Below, one piece after another: positions 25,967 through 34,734 of a stretch of 64,000 bases of DNA; position 1 is the first letter of the stretch, and every line of letters starts with the position of its first letter. The notes beneath the pieces are model-generated. The model did no database searches. It had not been told where the DNA came from and saw nothing but the letters and a program-made list of their open reading frames with translations. The DNA comes from Verrucomicrobiota bacterium (lineage in GTDB: Bacteria > Verrucomicrobiota > Verrucomicrobiia > Limisphaerales > JADLHS01): NCBI GenBank assembly GCA_029573725.1, contig JAKQDQ010000178.1, forward strand, positions 273,174-337,173. Reading direction: 5' to 3'. The translations under genes and the position numbers were made by a program.

Positions 25967-26685
25967 TGCAAGTCAACGCCACCATCCGAACGCAGAACCG
26001 CGCCTTCACGCTGCTTGAAGTGCTGCTGGCGGTCGGCATTTTTGCAATTGTGCTGTTCGCCATCAATACGGTGTTCTTCAGTGCCCTGCGCTTGGAACGC
26101 GCCACGAGTCGGAATCTGGATGAACGGCTGCCTTTGAATCAGGCGCTCGACATTCTGCGGCGCGACCTGCAAGGGGCGGTGCCACCACTGACCAATTCCA
26201 CTCTGTTGCCGCGACATTTCATCGTCACCGGCAGCGGCGGTCGCTTCGATAACCGGGCCGCCAGCAGTTTGGAATTCTACACCACCACCGGCGTGATCTC
26301 CGATGATGAACCGTGGGGTGACATCCAACGCGTGCGCTACGAACTGTTGCCCTCGACGGATCCGAACAATTCCCACGGACTGGAACTGGTGCGTTCCGTT
26401 TGGCGCAACATCCTGGCGATCAATGCCGAGGATGAGGACGAACAGTTGCTGGCCGAGAATATCGCAAGTCTGGATTTTCTCTGTTACGACGGCAGCACCT
26501 GGCGCAACGGTTGGGATACGGAGTCGGGCGGCGATGAAGGCTTGCCGCAGGCGGTGCAGGTGCAACTGCAATTGGCCGGCAGTTCCCCCAACCAAACGCA
26601 GCCGACGTTCCAGGAGCCGATTGAATTATTGGTCCCAATCACCACGCAACTGTTGGAATACCCAATCACGGAGGGCGCGGAATGA
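25966..26685 (+). CDS. gspJ: Minor pseudopilin GspJ
   Basis: A 239-residue pseudopilin. The signal reads RAFTLLEVLLAVGIFAIVLFAINTVFFSA, followed by the GspJ-like LNQALDILRRDLQGAVPP, which precedes a large beta domain ending with VPITTQLLEYPIT. Ala, not Gly, is at the -1 position, as in gspI here. ATG 25966 overlaps the gspI stop; the TTG just before it is also in frame. It belongs to the GspI-J-K tip complex by family knowledge. Confidence 0.84.
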   Translation: MQVNATIRTQNRAFTLLEVLLAVGIFAIVLFAINTVFFSALRLERATSRNLDERLPLNQALDILRRDLQGAVPPLTNSTLLPRHFIVTGSGGRFDNRAASSLEFYTTTGVISDDEPWGDIQRVRYELLPSTDPNNSHGLELVRSVWRNILAINAEDEDEQLLAENIASLDFLCYDGSTWRNGWDTESGGDEGLPQAVQVQLQLAGSSPNQTQPTFQEPIELLVPITTQLLEYPITEGAE

Positions 26686-28013
26686 GACCGCTCCAACCAG
26701 CGTCATCACGAAAGCGGATGGCCGCCTCGGTGCTGATCATTGTGTTGTGGGTCGCACTCGGTCTGGTGGCCTTGGCGCTGTATTTCGGCAACTCGATGCG
26801 CCTGGAATTGCGCGCCTCGGAAAATCGCGTCGCCATGCTCACCGCCGATCAGGCCATTGAAGGGGCCGCCCGGTACGTCGCGCAAATTCTCACCGAACAA
26901 GCCACCAATGGCCTCGTGCCCTTTCCCGAAGATTACGCCAGTGAAGCCGTGCCGCTGGGTGACGCGCAGTTCTGGTTGATTGGACGCAACGATGGCCAAT
27001 CCGCCCCGAACGAAGTCGTGTTTGGATTGGTGGACGAGGGGGCCAAACTCAACGTCAACAACACCAATGTCACTCAGGATATGTTGGAATTGCTGCCCGG
27101 CATGACTTCCGATCTCGCGGCGGCGATTGTGCATTGGCGCAGCCCCACTTCCGGGGACAGTGCGGACAGCGGCGAGGAGCAAATTTATGCGCGTTATCAA
27201 CCGCCCTATTACGCAAAAGGCGCCCCGTTTGATTCCGTGGATGAACTGCGGCTGCTGAACGGCGCGACGCTGGACGTTCTGCTCGGGGAGGATTTGAATC
27301 GCAACGGCATCTTGGACCCGAACGAAACGGACAATAATCGCAATGGCCTCGCGGATCCCGGCGTGTTGGAATACCTCACCGTTTGGAGCCGGGAATCCAA
27401 TCTCGACAGCGCGGGGACCAATCGCGTGAACATCAATTCCAGTCGCGATGACCTTGCCAGTTTGCTCACGGACCTTCTGGGCAGCGGCGTGGCGGATCGT
27501 GTCCAACAAGCGGCGTTGAGCAATCCGAACCGGCAATTCAGCAGCATCCTGGAATTTTACCTGGATTCCACCCTGACCGAGGAAGAGTTCATGCAGATCG
27601 AAACGGAGATCACCACCGAGGACGGCACGATGCTGCCGGGCAAGGTGAACGTGAACACCGCCAGCGCGGCAGTTTTGGCCTGCGTTCCCGGCGTGGGTGA
27701 CGATCAGGCGGCGGCACTGGTCAGTTACCGCCAATCCAATATCGCTGGAATCAATTCCGTGGCGTGGGTGACCAAGGTGTTGACGCGTGATCAGGTCCTG
27801 GATGCCGGGCCGTACCTCACTGGTCAGAGTTATCAGTTTTCCGCCGATATCGCAGCGCTCGGAAAATTCGGGCGCGGCTACCGTCGCACCAAGTTTGTTT
27901 TGGATGTCACGGAGGGCGCGCCCAAAGTGGTTTACCGCCAAAACCTGAGTCACCTGGGTTGGGCGTTGGGGCGGGAGGTGCGGGATTATTGGTTGGCCAA
28001 GGCACTGCCATGA
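26682..28013 (+). CDS. gspK: Pseudopilus tip protein GspK
   Basis: A 443-residue protein, the largest pseudopilin type. It lacks the N-terminal Glu5 typical of the others, starting RKRMAASVLIIVLWVALGLVALALYFG. It then has the GspK features: DEGAKLNVN, a helical insert with PGMTSDLAAAIVHWR, YYAKGAPFDSVDELRLLNG, and two helix-hairpin-helix-like stretches (GKVNVNTASAAVLACVPGVG). By homology it caps the pseudopilus. Start and stop both overlap neighbours by 4 bases (ATGA). Confidence 0.88.
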   Translation: MRPLQPASSRKRMAASVLIIVLWVALGLVALALYFGNSMRLELRASENRVAMLTADQAIEGAARYVAQILTEQATNGLVPFPEDYASEAVPLGDAQFWLIGRNDGQSAPNEVVFGLVDEGAKLNVNNTNVTQDMLELLPGMTSDLAAAIVHWRSPTSGDSADSGEEQIYARYQPPYYAKGAPFDSVDELRLLNGATLDVLLGEDLNRNGILDPNETDNNRNGLADPGVLEYLTVWSRESNLDSAGTNRVNINSSRDDLASLLTDLLGSGVADRVQQAALSNPNRQFSSILEFYLDSTLTEEEFMQIETEITTEDGTMLPGKVNVNTASAAVLACVPGVGDDQAAALVSYRQSNIAGINSVAWVTKVLTRDQVLDAGPYLTGQSYQFSADIAALGKFGRGYRRTKFVLDVTEGAPKVVYRQNLSHLGWALGREVRDYWLAKALP

Positions 28014-29458
28014 TTGATTTGAACACAACACAATCCAAGCGACACAAGCCGGTCACTTCCGTTTTGGGACTGACGCTGGACGGCGGCCGGCTGGAAGGTG
28101 TCTGGTTGAAACGCACGAACGGCGCGGCGCGCGTCGCCGGTTCCTTCACGGTGACCCTCACGCTGGATCCGCTCACCGCCGCCGCGGAACTGGTGGGGCG
28201 CGAAATCCGCAACCACCTCGATGCCGCCGGGATTCGCGAACGCCGGTGCGTGGTGGGGCTGCCGCTCAAATGGGCCTTGTTGACGCAAACGCAAATGCCG
28301 GCGTTGTCCGAACCGGATCAAACCAGCTTTTTGCAAACTGAAGCGGAACGAAATTTTCCCTGCGACGTGGCCACCCTGGTCACCGCGTGGTCGCGCTGCC
28401 AGATGGCGGGTTCCGTCGAAACGGTCACGTTTGCCGGCATGCCGCGCGATCATGTTGGTGCGCTGACCGCCGCCTTGCGGGCCGCGGGATTGAAGCCGCT
28501 GAGTTTTGCCCTCGGCATTACCGCGTTGCAACCTCCCACTCCCGAGCCGGTCCTGGCCATTCTGCTCGGCGTCCATCAGGCGGACCTGCAAATCACCTGC
28601 GGGGGCGGGGTGTTGAAGCTGCGCAGTCTTGAGGGCGCGATGGATGGCTCGGGAGGGCGCGCCCGGCTGCAGCCGGACGTCATGGCGCGGGAGGTGCGGA
28701 TTACGCTGGGACAATTGCCCGAGACCATCCGCACCGGCCTGCGCCGTCTGCGCGTTTTTGGACCGGCAGACCTGGGCGAAACCTTGAGTGCCGAATTGCA
28801 GGCGCGGCTCGCTGAATTCGGGTTGCAGGTGATGTGGGTTGCGCGCGATGACGCCGCCGCCGTTCCGGGTGGCCTGGAGGCGGACACACCCGTGTCCCCC
28901 GCGCTCAGCCTGGCGGCCGGATGTCTGGCGGGAACGCCGTCGCATTGGGAGTTCTTACCGCCGCAAGTTTCTGCCGCGCAGCAGATGTTCTCGCGGTATG
29001 GCTCCGGCAAATGGCGCAAGGCGGGGCTGGCCGCGGCCGGAGCAATGGTGGCGGTCGGGCTGGCCTTCCTCGGCCAGCAAGCGCTGTTGTGGCACTATCA
29101 ATCGCGCTGGGATGCCGTCAAAACCCGGGTTGTGGACCTGGAAACGATCCAGAATAAAATCAAACAGTTCCGTCCCTGGTTCGACAAGTCGGTGCGCAGC
29201 CTCAATATTTTGAAGCAGTTGACCCAGGCGTTTCCCGAAGACGGCGACGTGACGGCCAAGACGGTGGAAATTCGCGAAGCCAATCAGGTCACCTGCACCG
29301 GAACGGCGAAGGACAATGCGGCCCTGCTGCACACGTTGGACCGGTTGCGTCAGGTGCGTTCCATTGCCGATCTGAAGGTGAATCGCATTCAAGGGAAAAC
29401 GCCGTTGCAATTTACTTTTGATTTTCGCTGGGTGGAAGGAGGCGTCGATGCCCATTAA
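28010..29458 (+). CDS. gspL: GspL/PilM-PilN-like assembly platform protein
   Basis: A 482-residue protein combining a cytoplasmic actin-like domain and a periplasmic domain. Residues about 15-310 resemble PilM/GspL ATPase-fold domains (SVLGLTLDGGRLEGVWL, RRCVVGLPLKWALLTQTQMP, LQTEAERNFPCDVATLV). One transmembrane helix lies at about 338-358 (AGAMVAVGLAFLGQQALLW). A coiled segment and a ferredoxin-like domain follow (DGDVTAKTVEIREANQVTCTG), as in PilN/GspL. By family knowledge it links GspE to the inner-membrane platform. ATG 28010 overlaps the gspK stop. Confidence 0.78.
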   Translation: MIDLNTTQSKRHKPVTSVLGLTLDGGRLEGVWLKRTNGAARVAGSFTVTLTLDPLTAAAELVGREIRNHLDAAGIRERRCVVGLPLKWALLTQTQMPALSEPDQTSFLQTEAERNFPCDVATLVTAWSRCQMAGSVETVTFAGMPRDHVGALTAALRAAGLKPLSFALGITALQPPTPEPVLAILLGVHQADLQITCGGGVLKLRSLEGAMDGSGGRARLQPDVMAREVRITLGQLPETIRTGLRRLRVFGPADLGETLSAELQARLAEFGLQVMWVARDDAAAVPGGLEADTPVSPALSLAAGCLAGTPSHWEFLPPQVSAAQQMFSRYGSGKWRKAGLAAAGAMVAVGLAFLGQQALLWHYQSRWDAVKTRVVDLETIQNKIKQFRPWFDKSVRSLNILKQLTQAFPEDGDVTAKTVEIREANQVTCTGTAKDNAALLHTLDRLRQVRSIADLKVNRIQGKTPLQFTFDFRWVEGGVDAH

Positions 29459-29987
29459 GAACCGCCAACAACTGCTGCTGGTGCTGGCCGGCCTTGCGGT
29501 CGGGCTGCTGGTCGCGGATGCGTTCATCTTCACCCCGCTGACCAAGGCATGGCGTGACCGGGCGGCGCGCATTACGGCGTTGCGGTCCAGGCTGGAGGCC
29601 GGCGGGAAACTGCTCGAACGCGCGGAGGTGCTAAATGCCCGGTGGGCGCAGATGCAGCAACAGGCGCTGCCCAGCAATAATTCCACCGCTGAACAGCAGG
29701 TCCTGAATGCGTTCGACCAATGGGCGCGAGACGCCCAGATCAGCGTGAATTCGATCACGCCCCAGTGGCGGCGCGACCGGGACGAGCGGCTGACGTTGCA
29801 GTGCCGGATGGATGCCGCTGGCAGCCTCGGCACGCTGGCCAGATTCCTCTACAACGTGGAGCGCGATCCCATGGCCCTGAAAATTGATTCGGTGGAAATC
29901 GCCGCGCGCGACAAAGACGGCCAGAATTTGTCGCTCGGCCTGCAAGTCAACGGCCTGGTCCTGGACAATCTGGAGGCGAAGCAATGA
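29448..29987 (+). CDS. gspM: GspM/PilO-like platform protein
   Basis: A 179-residue bitopic protein. One transmembrane helix (LLLVLAGLAVGLLVADAFIF, about residues 9-28) is followed by a coiled coil and a periplasmic ferredoxin-like domain. The order TM, coiled coil, compact domain fits PilO/GspM, the partner of the preceding GspL-like protein. The ATG is preceded by GGAGG at ideal spacing and lies 11 bases inside the gspL 3' end. Confidence 0.72.
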   Translation: MPIKNRQQLLLVLAGLAVGLLVADAFIFTPLTKAWRDRAARITALRSRLEAGGKLLERAEVLNARWAQMQQQALPSNNSTAEQQVLNAFDQWARDAQISVNSITPQWRRDRDERLTLQCRMDAAGSLGTLARFLYNVERDPMALKIDSVEIAARDKDGQNLSLGLQVNGLVLDNLEAKQ

Positions 29988-30718
29988 AACCACCGTGCCC
30001 AAAGCTGTCCGGTCCCGGTTTGCGGGTGGTTTTTCCGCGACTAACGCTTATGTTGCTGTTGATGAGCGGCACCGCAAAATTTTCCAGCCGGGCGGAGACA
30101 ACCAACGCGCCGGCGCAACTGGACTACGCGGCGTTTCGGATGATCAGCGACCGGAACATCTTTAATCCGAACCGGCGCCCGGGCACGGCGGCCCGCGCCG
30201 TCACCCGGCCCGCGGCGGCCGCCCAGGTGGAAGCGATTTCGCTGGTCGGCATCATGGCCTACGAAAAAGGCACGTTCGCCTTCTTCGACGGCACACAACC
30301 CGATTATCAGCAGGTCCTGCCGTCCGGCACCAACATCGGTGAATATCACATCGCCCAAATCACGCCGGACCGGGTCCGGCTGACGCAGGGCACGAATGTC
30401 TACGATTTGAAAGTGGGCATGGAAATGCGTCGGGAGGATGAGGGAAGTTGGTTTCTTACCGACAGCAGCGAGCCGCCGAAACGGCGCGTGGCCGGCGGGC
30501 GCGTGTGGAATCGCGGCGGCGCGACCGGGGCGGGAAAAACCGGCGAGGAGAACCCCGAGGGAGAAGGCGGTCCGGAAGTGATTGTGGTGACTGGAAACGA
30601 GAATGGATTCAACGGAGAAGGGGCACCGGAGGGCGAGCCGCAAGTGGAAGCCGACGCGCCGCCAACCGATCCGGTGCTGTTACGATTATTGCAACGACGA
30701 CAGGAAATGAGCCGATGA
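29984..30718 (+). CDS. gspC: GspC/PilP-like secretin-coupling protein
   Basis: A 244-residue exported protein. A hydrophobic N-terminus (VVFPRLTLMLLLMSGTAKF) is followed by LDYAAFRMISDRNIFNPNRRPG. The 'DRNIFNP' motif is the start of the homology region of GspC and PilP, which binds the N0 domain of secretins. A beta domain follows (AISLVGIMAYEKGTFAFFDG, LPSGTNIGEYHIAQITPDRV). The C-terminal 90 residues are a Gly/Glu-rich disordered tail. It ends with an ATGA overlap into the secretin N-domain gene, as expected for its partner. Confidence 0.75.
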   Translation: MKPPCPKLSGPGLRVVFPRLTLMLLLMSGTAKFSSRAETTNAPAQLDYAAFRMISDRNIFNPNRRPGTAARAVTRPAAAAQVEAISLVGIMAYEKGTFAFFDGTQPDYQQVLPSGTNIGEYHIAQITPDRVRLTQGTNVYDLKVGMEMRREDEGSWFLTDSSEPPKRRVAGGRVWNRGGATGAGKTGEENPEGEGGPEVIVVTGNENGFNGEGAPEGEPQVEADAPPTDPVLLRLLQRRQEMSR

Positions 30719-31965
30719 AGACGAAATTATCCATGACCTTGCTGGCGCTGGCAACCGTCACGAGTCCATGCCTGGCCGAAGACCCGCCCGCCCCGTCACC
30801 GGCGGCAGGCGAAACTCCCGCGCCGTTGGCGGCACCAATCCCGCCGGAAACTCCGGCTGTCGCGGCGCTGGCCGATACGAACGGGCCGATCCTGCTGCCC
30901 AATGGCGAACCGGGATTGCGCCTCAACTTCCGGAACGCCTCGCTGGATCAGGTGCTGAATTATCTCAGTGAAGCAGCGGGATTCGTCATTGTGTTGGACA
31001 CCAAAATCACCGGCAAGGTGGATGTTTGGAGCAACCAACCCGTGAGCCGGGATGAGGCGGTGGAGCTGTTGAACTCCGTCTTGAACCGGAACGGCTACGC
31101 CGCCATCCGCAACGACCGGATCCTGACCATCGTCAACAAGGAGGACGCCAAGACGCGGGATATCCCCGTGGTTCTGGGCAACGATCCCGATCGCATTCCA
31201 AAAACGGACGAGATGGTCACGCAGATTTTGCCGGTGCGTTACATTGAGGCCACGCAGTTGTTGAAAGATCTCCAGCCGCTCGTCAGCACCAGTACGACCA
31301 TGTCCGCCAACGAGGCGGGCAACGCCATCATCATGACCGACACCCGTGCCAACATCAATCGTGTGGCGCAGATCATCAAGGCGGTGGACACCAGCGCGGA
31401 GGATGTCACCGAAGTGCGCGTCTTCCATCTCGAATACGCCGATCCAACGGAGATGGCGACCCTGCTCAGCAATCTGTTTCCCGATGACACGCGCTCGGGG
31501 GGCAACAGCCAGAATCAATTCCAGTTCGGTCGGGGTGGCTTCGGCCGGTTCTTCGGTGGGGGTGGGGGGAACAATGCCAATGCCGGTGGCGATGCCCAGG
31601 CCCAGCGGGTCAAGAAACGCGCCCGCGTCATCGCCGTGGCGGATCAACGCACCTCCTCCATTATTGTCAGCGCCGCCAGCGGTTTGATGGCCCAGGTCGA
31701 AGAGATGATCCGACAACTGGACGCCAACCCGGCCAAGAAGCAAAAGGTGTACGTGTACCAGGTCAATCCGGGCGACGTGTCGCAGGTGCAGCAAATTCTC
31801 GAGGACATGTTCCAGGACAACACCACCGTCAATCGCAATCGGCGCAACAACCAGGCCCTGCAAAATACCACCCTGCAAAACCGGGCCACCCAGAATTCAA
31901 CGGTCAACACCACCCGCTCAAGCTCGCGCACGAGCAACCGCGGCACCGGTGGCGGTGGCTTCTGA
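30715..31965 (+). CDS. Secretin N-domain protein (N0-N1-N2 and half of N3), split gspD part 1
   Basis: A 416-residue exported protein that contains the periplasmic ring domains of a GspD-type secretin but not the outer-membrane barrel. After the signal peptide and a Pro/Ala-rich linker comes N0 (LRLNFRNASLDQVLNYLSEA, about 65-145). N1 follows (QILPVRYIEATQLLKDLQPL, IIMTDTRANINRVAQIIKAVD), then N2 (FHLEYADPTEMATLLSNLFP and a Gly/Asn-rich insert, IIVSAASGLMAQVEEMIRQLD). The first half of N3 is last (VYVYQVNPGDVSQVQQILEDM). It then runs into an Asn/Thr/Ser-rich tail and stops. The missing half of N3 and the barrel are in the next gene, 26 bases downstream. Confidence 0.85.
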   Translation: MKTKLSMTLLALATVTSPCLAEDPPAPSPAAGETPAPLAAPIPPETPAVAALADTNGPILLPNGEPGLRLNFRNASLDQVLNYLSEAAGFVIVLDTKITGKVDVWSNQPVSRDEAVELLNSVLNRNGYAAIRNDRILTIVNKEDAKTRDIPVVLGNDPDRIPKTDEMVTQILPVRYIEATQLLKDLQPLVSTSTTMSANEAGNAIIMTDTRANINRVAQIIKAVDTSAEDVTEVRVFHLEYADPTEMATLLSNLFPDDTRSGGNSQNQFQFGRGGFGRFFGGGGGNNANAGGDAQAQRVKKRARVIAVADQRTSSIIVSAASGLMAQVEEMIRQLDANPAKKQKVYVYQVNPGDVSQVQQILEDMFQDNTTVNRNRRNNQALQNTTLQNRATQNSTVNTTRSSSRTSNRGTGGGGF

Positions 31966-31991
31966 CCAGGGCACATCCACAAACACCATTT

Positions 31992-33164
31992 ATGAAACAT
32001 TCCCTTCTGTTCGCCGCGTTCGGTTTGAGTTTGGGACTGACCAGCACCGGGCTCGCGCAGTTTCCGGGACCGTTCGGCAATTTCAACCGCCAAAATCCCG
32101 GCACCAGCAACACCCGCCAATACAACAGCAGCACCCAGGTCGGCAGCGCGACCATCTCCAGCGATCCGGAAACGGGCCGGATCATCGTCATCACCGACGA
32201 GGAAACCAGCGAGCACATCGCACAGGTCATTACCAACCTGGACATTCCCAAGCCGCAAGTGCTCATCAAGGTGGTGTTTCTGGAAGTCACCTACAACAAC
32301 GGTCTCGATATCGGGATCGAAGGGGGCTTCAAGAACCAGACCGTCGGCGGTGGTTCCAGCCAGGGCTCGGTTTCCGGTGCGAACGCCTTTGGCGCGTCGG
32401 CACTGACCAGCCTGACGACGAACCTCAACGCCCTGGGGCTGCCGATCTCCGCGTTCGGCAACACCCCGCCCGGCGCCGGCTTTTACCAGGTGATCGGAAA
32501 TGATTATCAAGCCACGCTGCGCGCCATTGCCACGGCGGGAAAAACCGAGGTGTTGTCACGCCCCTCCATCCTCGCCCGCAACAATCAGCCGGCCGTCATC
32601 ACCGTCGGACAATCCGTGCCGCTCATCACCAACGTGCGTTACGACAATTTTGGCAACGCCATTAACTCGGTCAGCTACGAGGACGTGGGCATCATTTTGC
32701 GGGTTACGCCGTTCATCGCCAATGACGGACAGGTGGAAATGATTGTCTCACCGGAAATCTCCTCGCTGACGGATCAGACCGTGACGATTGCCAACGGGGT
32801 CAGCGTGCCGGTCATCGCCAAGCGTTCCGCGGACACGGTGGTGGTCACGCCCGACGGCCAGCCGGTCATCATCGGTGGCTTGATGCAGAACAACAAGACC
32901 GGCACGGATTACAAGATTCCGCTGCTGGGGGACATTCCCCTGTTGGGCAACCTGTTCAAGCGGCGGACCAAGAGCAACAGCAAGACCGAGCTGCTGATTT
33001 TCCTGACGCCGCACATCGTGCAGTCCCCCGCCCAGTTGGCGGCCCTGTCTGAACGGGAGCGCGCAGCCTCGGTGCTGCCCGCCAAAGCCTTCTCGGAACA
33101 GGAGCTTGATCAATTCCTGAATGAGTTGCCCAAGAAGGGCGACCCCGCCGCCACCAAGCAATAA
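31992..33164 (+). CDS. Secretin barrel protein (second half of N3 plus secretin domain), split gspD part 2
   Basis: A 390-residue protein with its own signal peptide (MKHSLLFAAFGLSLGLTS ... GLAQ). It resumes N3 where the previous gene ends (ATISSDPETGRIIVITDEETSE, then NLDIPKPQVLIKVVFLEV). The full secretin domain follows: TEVLSRPSILARNNQPAVI, VGQSVPLITNVRY, DVGIILRVTPFI and TPDGQPVIIGGLMQ. It ends with the late motif IPLLGDIPLLGNLFKRR and TELLIFLTPHIV. The C-terminal tail is Glu/Ala-rich. Both proteins must meet in the periplasm to complete N3 before or during multimer assembly in the outer membrane; that is inference. Confidence 0.88.
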   Translation: MKHSLLFAAFGLSLGLTSTGLAQFPGPFGNFNRQNPGTSNTRQYNSSTQVGSATISSDPETGRIIVITDEETSEHIAQVITNLDIPKPQVLIKVVFLEVTYNNGLDIGIEGGFKNQTVGGGSSQGSVSGANAFGASALTSLTTNLNALGLPISAFGNTPPGAGFYQVIGNDYQATLRAIATAGKTEVLSRPSILARNNQPAVITVGQSVPLITNVRYDNFGNAINSVSYEDVGIILRVTPFIANDGQVEMIVSPEISSLTDQTVTIANGVSVPVIAKRSADTVVVTPDGQPVIIGGLMQNNKTGTDYKIPLLGDIPLLGNLFKRRTKSNSKTELLIFLTPHIVQSPAQLAALSERERAASVLPAKAFSEQELDQFLNELPKKGDPAATKQ

Positions 33165-33212
33165 CCGGGTCGTGGGCGGCGCCCATGAAATCAACGCCTT
33201 GACGAGTCGCGC

Positions 33213-34706
33213 ATGGAAGCCCGCCGCAATACCTACTGGGGGATGGGGTTGTTATTGGTGGCGTGGATGTTGATCCTCGGCTGGCAGGTGCTCGAACATT
33301 CCCGGGTCAAGGCGCAGGCGCGCGTGGAGTTGCGCAATCGCGCCAAGGACATCTCCACCACCGTCGGCATTGTGCTGCGCTCGCAACGGCGTTTCGGTGT
33401 GATTTCCAAGGAGCGCATCGAATCCGCCTTGTCCGGGCTCATCCGGCCCCAGGAATTGAGCACGGTCGCCCTGTTGAATGCCGCCGGGGAAATTGTGGCC
33501 GCCGCGCCGACCAATAGCGGTTTCCACATCCGGATTGATTTGCATCAGCCCGAACAGTGGGGGCGGGATGCCGTCACGATCATCAACCTGGTGGATTTGG
33601 GCAGCAATGTGGCGCCGGAACTGGAAAGTCCAAATCCCACCATTGTGCTGTCCCGGGAAAATTTCAATCGCCCGGGCGAAACGAATCGACCGCCCCCCGA
33701 AGCCCGCTTTCACGCCGGCCCGCCTGAACACCCTCCCGGCGGACGCGCCCCGACCGAACCCGACCCGCACCTGCGCGGCCGCGAGGGTGGCCGCTTCCGT
33801 TTTGGTCGTCCGCCCTGGATGAGTGAACCCGAGTTCCGGGCCATCAGTGCCAAGCAGGGAGTGCATAGTTTTCTGCTGATTCTATCCACGCGGACGGTTC
33901 AGGAGGCGCTGCAACGCGACCTGTGGCTGCGCTGCGTCATCGTCGGCCTGGCGACGTTGTCCGTGGGGGCCATTGCCTTTGCCTGGCGCAAAACCGTCAA
34001 GACCGCCGACCTGCAAATCCGCCTGGTGCGCGCGAGCGAAATGAATTCGCACCTCAAGGAAATGAATCTGGCCGCCGCCGGGCTGGCGCACGAAACCCGC
34101 AATCCGCTCAACATCATTCGGGGGCTGGCCCAGATGGTCTCCAAGCGCACCGACACACCGGACGAGGTCAAAACGCGCGCGTTGGAGATTGTGAACGAGG
34201 CGGACCGGGTCGCGGGACAGTTGAACGAATTCATCAATTACTCGCGGCCACGCGAAGTGCGCCGCACGCCGGTCGGCTTGAATCGCGTGGCGGAAGAGGT
34301 CGGCCGTGCCCTTTCCTTCGACATTGCGGAAAAGCAAATCCAGCTCCGCACCACCGGGGACGTTGTAACGGTGGAGGCGGACGAACCATTGTTGCGGCAG
34401 GCGTTGTTCAATCTGGTCATCAACGCGGTGCAGGCGGTGGCCCCCGGCGGCCAGATTGAAATCCGGATGCGGAAGGATTCCGCCACGGAAGCCACGTTGG
34501 AGGTGCGTGATGATGGTCCCGGCGTTCCCGCCGGGGAGCGCGTGGAAATTTTCAAACCCTACTTCACGACTACACAACAAGGCACGGGTCTGGGACTGGC
34601 CGTGGCGCAGCAAATCGTCCTGGCCCACGGCTGGGAAATTGAGTGTGGCGCGAATGAACCCCGCGGCGCGTGCTTCCGCATCCAGCATCTGAAACTCGCG
34701 CGGTAA
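33213..34706 (+). CDS. Membrane sensor histidine kinase
   Basis: A 497-residue two-component sensor. One transmembrane helix lies at residues about 9-26 and another at about 235-252 (CVIVGLATLSVGAIAFAW). They enclose a periplasmic sensor region with a Pro/Arg-rich insert (about 150-205). The HisKA motif LAHETRNPLNIIRGLAQMVS places the phospho-acceptor His near residue 293. The ATPase domain shows the N box (QALFNLVINAVQA), G1 (VRDDGPGVP), F box (FKPYFTT) and G2 (GTGLGLAVAQ). No response regulator is adjacent. It follows the secretin genes by 48 bases on the same strand and may report on envelope or secretion status. Confidence 0.88.
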   Translation: MEARRNTYWGMGLLLVAWMLILGWQVLEHSRVKAQARVELRNRAKDISTTVGIVLRSQRRFGVISKERIESALSGLIRPQELSTVALLNAAGEIVAAAPTNSGFHIRIDLHQPEQWGRDAVTIINLVDLGSNVAPELESPNPTIVLSRENFNRPGETNRPPPEARFHAGPPEHPPGGRAPTEPDPHLRGREGGRFRFGRPPWMSEPEFRAISAKQGVHSFLLILSTRTVQEALQRDLWLRCVIVGLATLSVGAIAFAWRKTVKTADLQIRLVRASEMNSHLKEMNLAAAGLAHETRNPLNIIRGLAQMVSKRTDTPDEVKTRALEIVNEADRVAGQLNEFINYSRPREVRRTPVGLNRVAEEVGRALSFDIAEKQIQLRTTGDVVTVEADEPLLRQALFNLVINAVQAVAPGGQIEIRMRKDSATEATLEVRDDGPGVPAGERVEIFKPYFTTTQQGTGLGLAVAQQIVLAHGWEIECGANEPRGACFRIQHLKLAR

Positions 34707-34734
34707 ACCGGCGTTGCCGCGAGGCGCCGGGTCG

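Noticed and set aside
31400..31620. Gly/Asn-rich stretch in the secretin N-domain gene as a frameshifted or foreign insert
   Set aside because: It stays in frame and matches the variable loop seen in the N2/N3 region of many secretins.
30715..33164. Split secretin as a simple frameshift or sequencing error
   Set aside because: The second part has its own ATG and a good signal peptide, and a 26-base spacer separates the genes. One indel would not create these.
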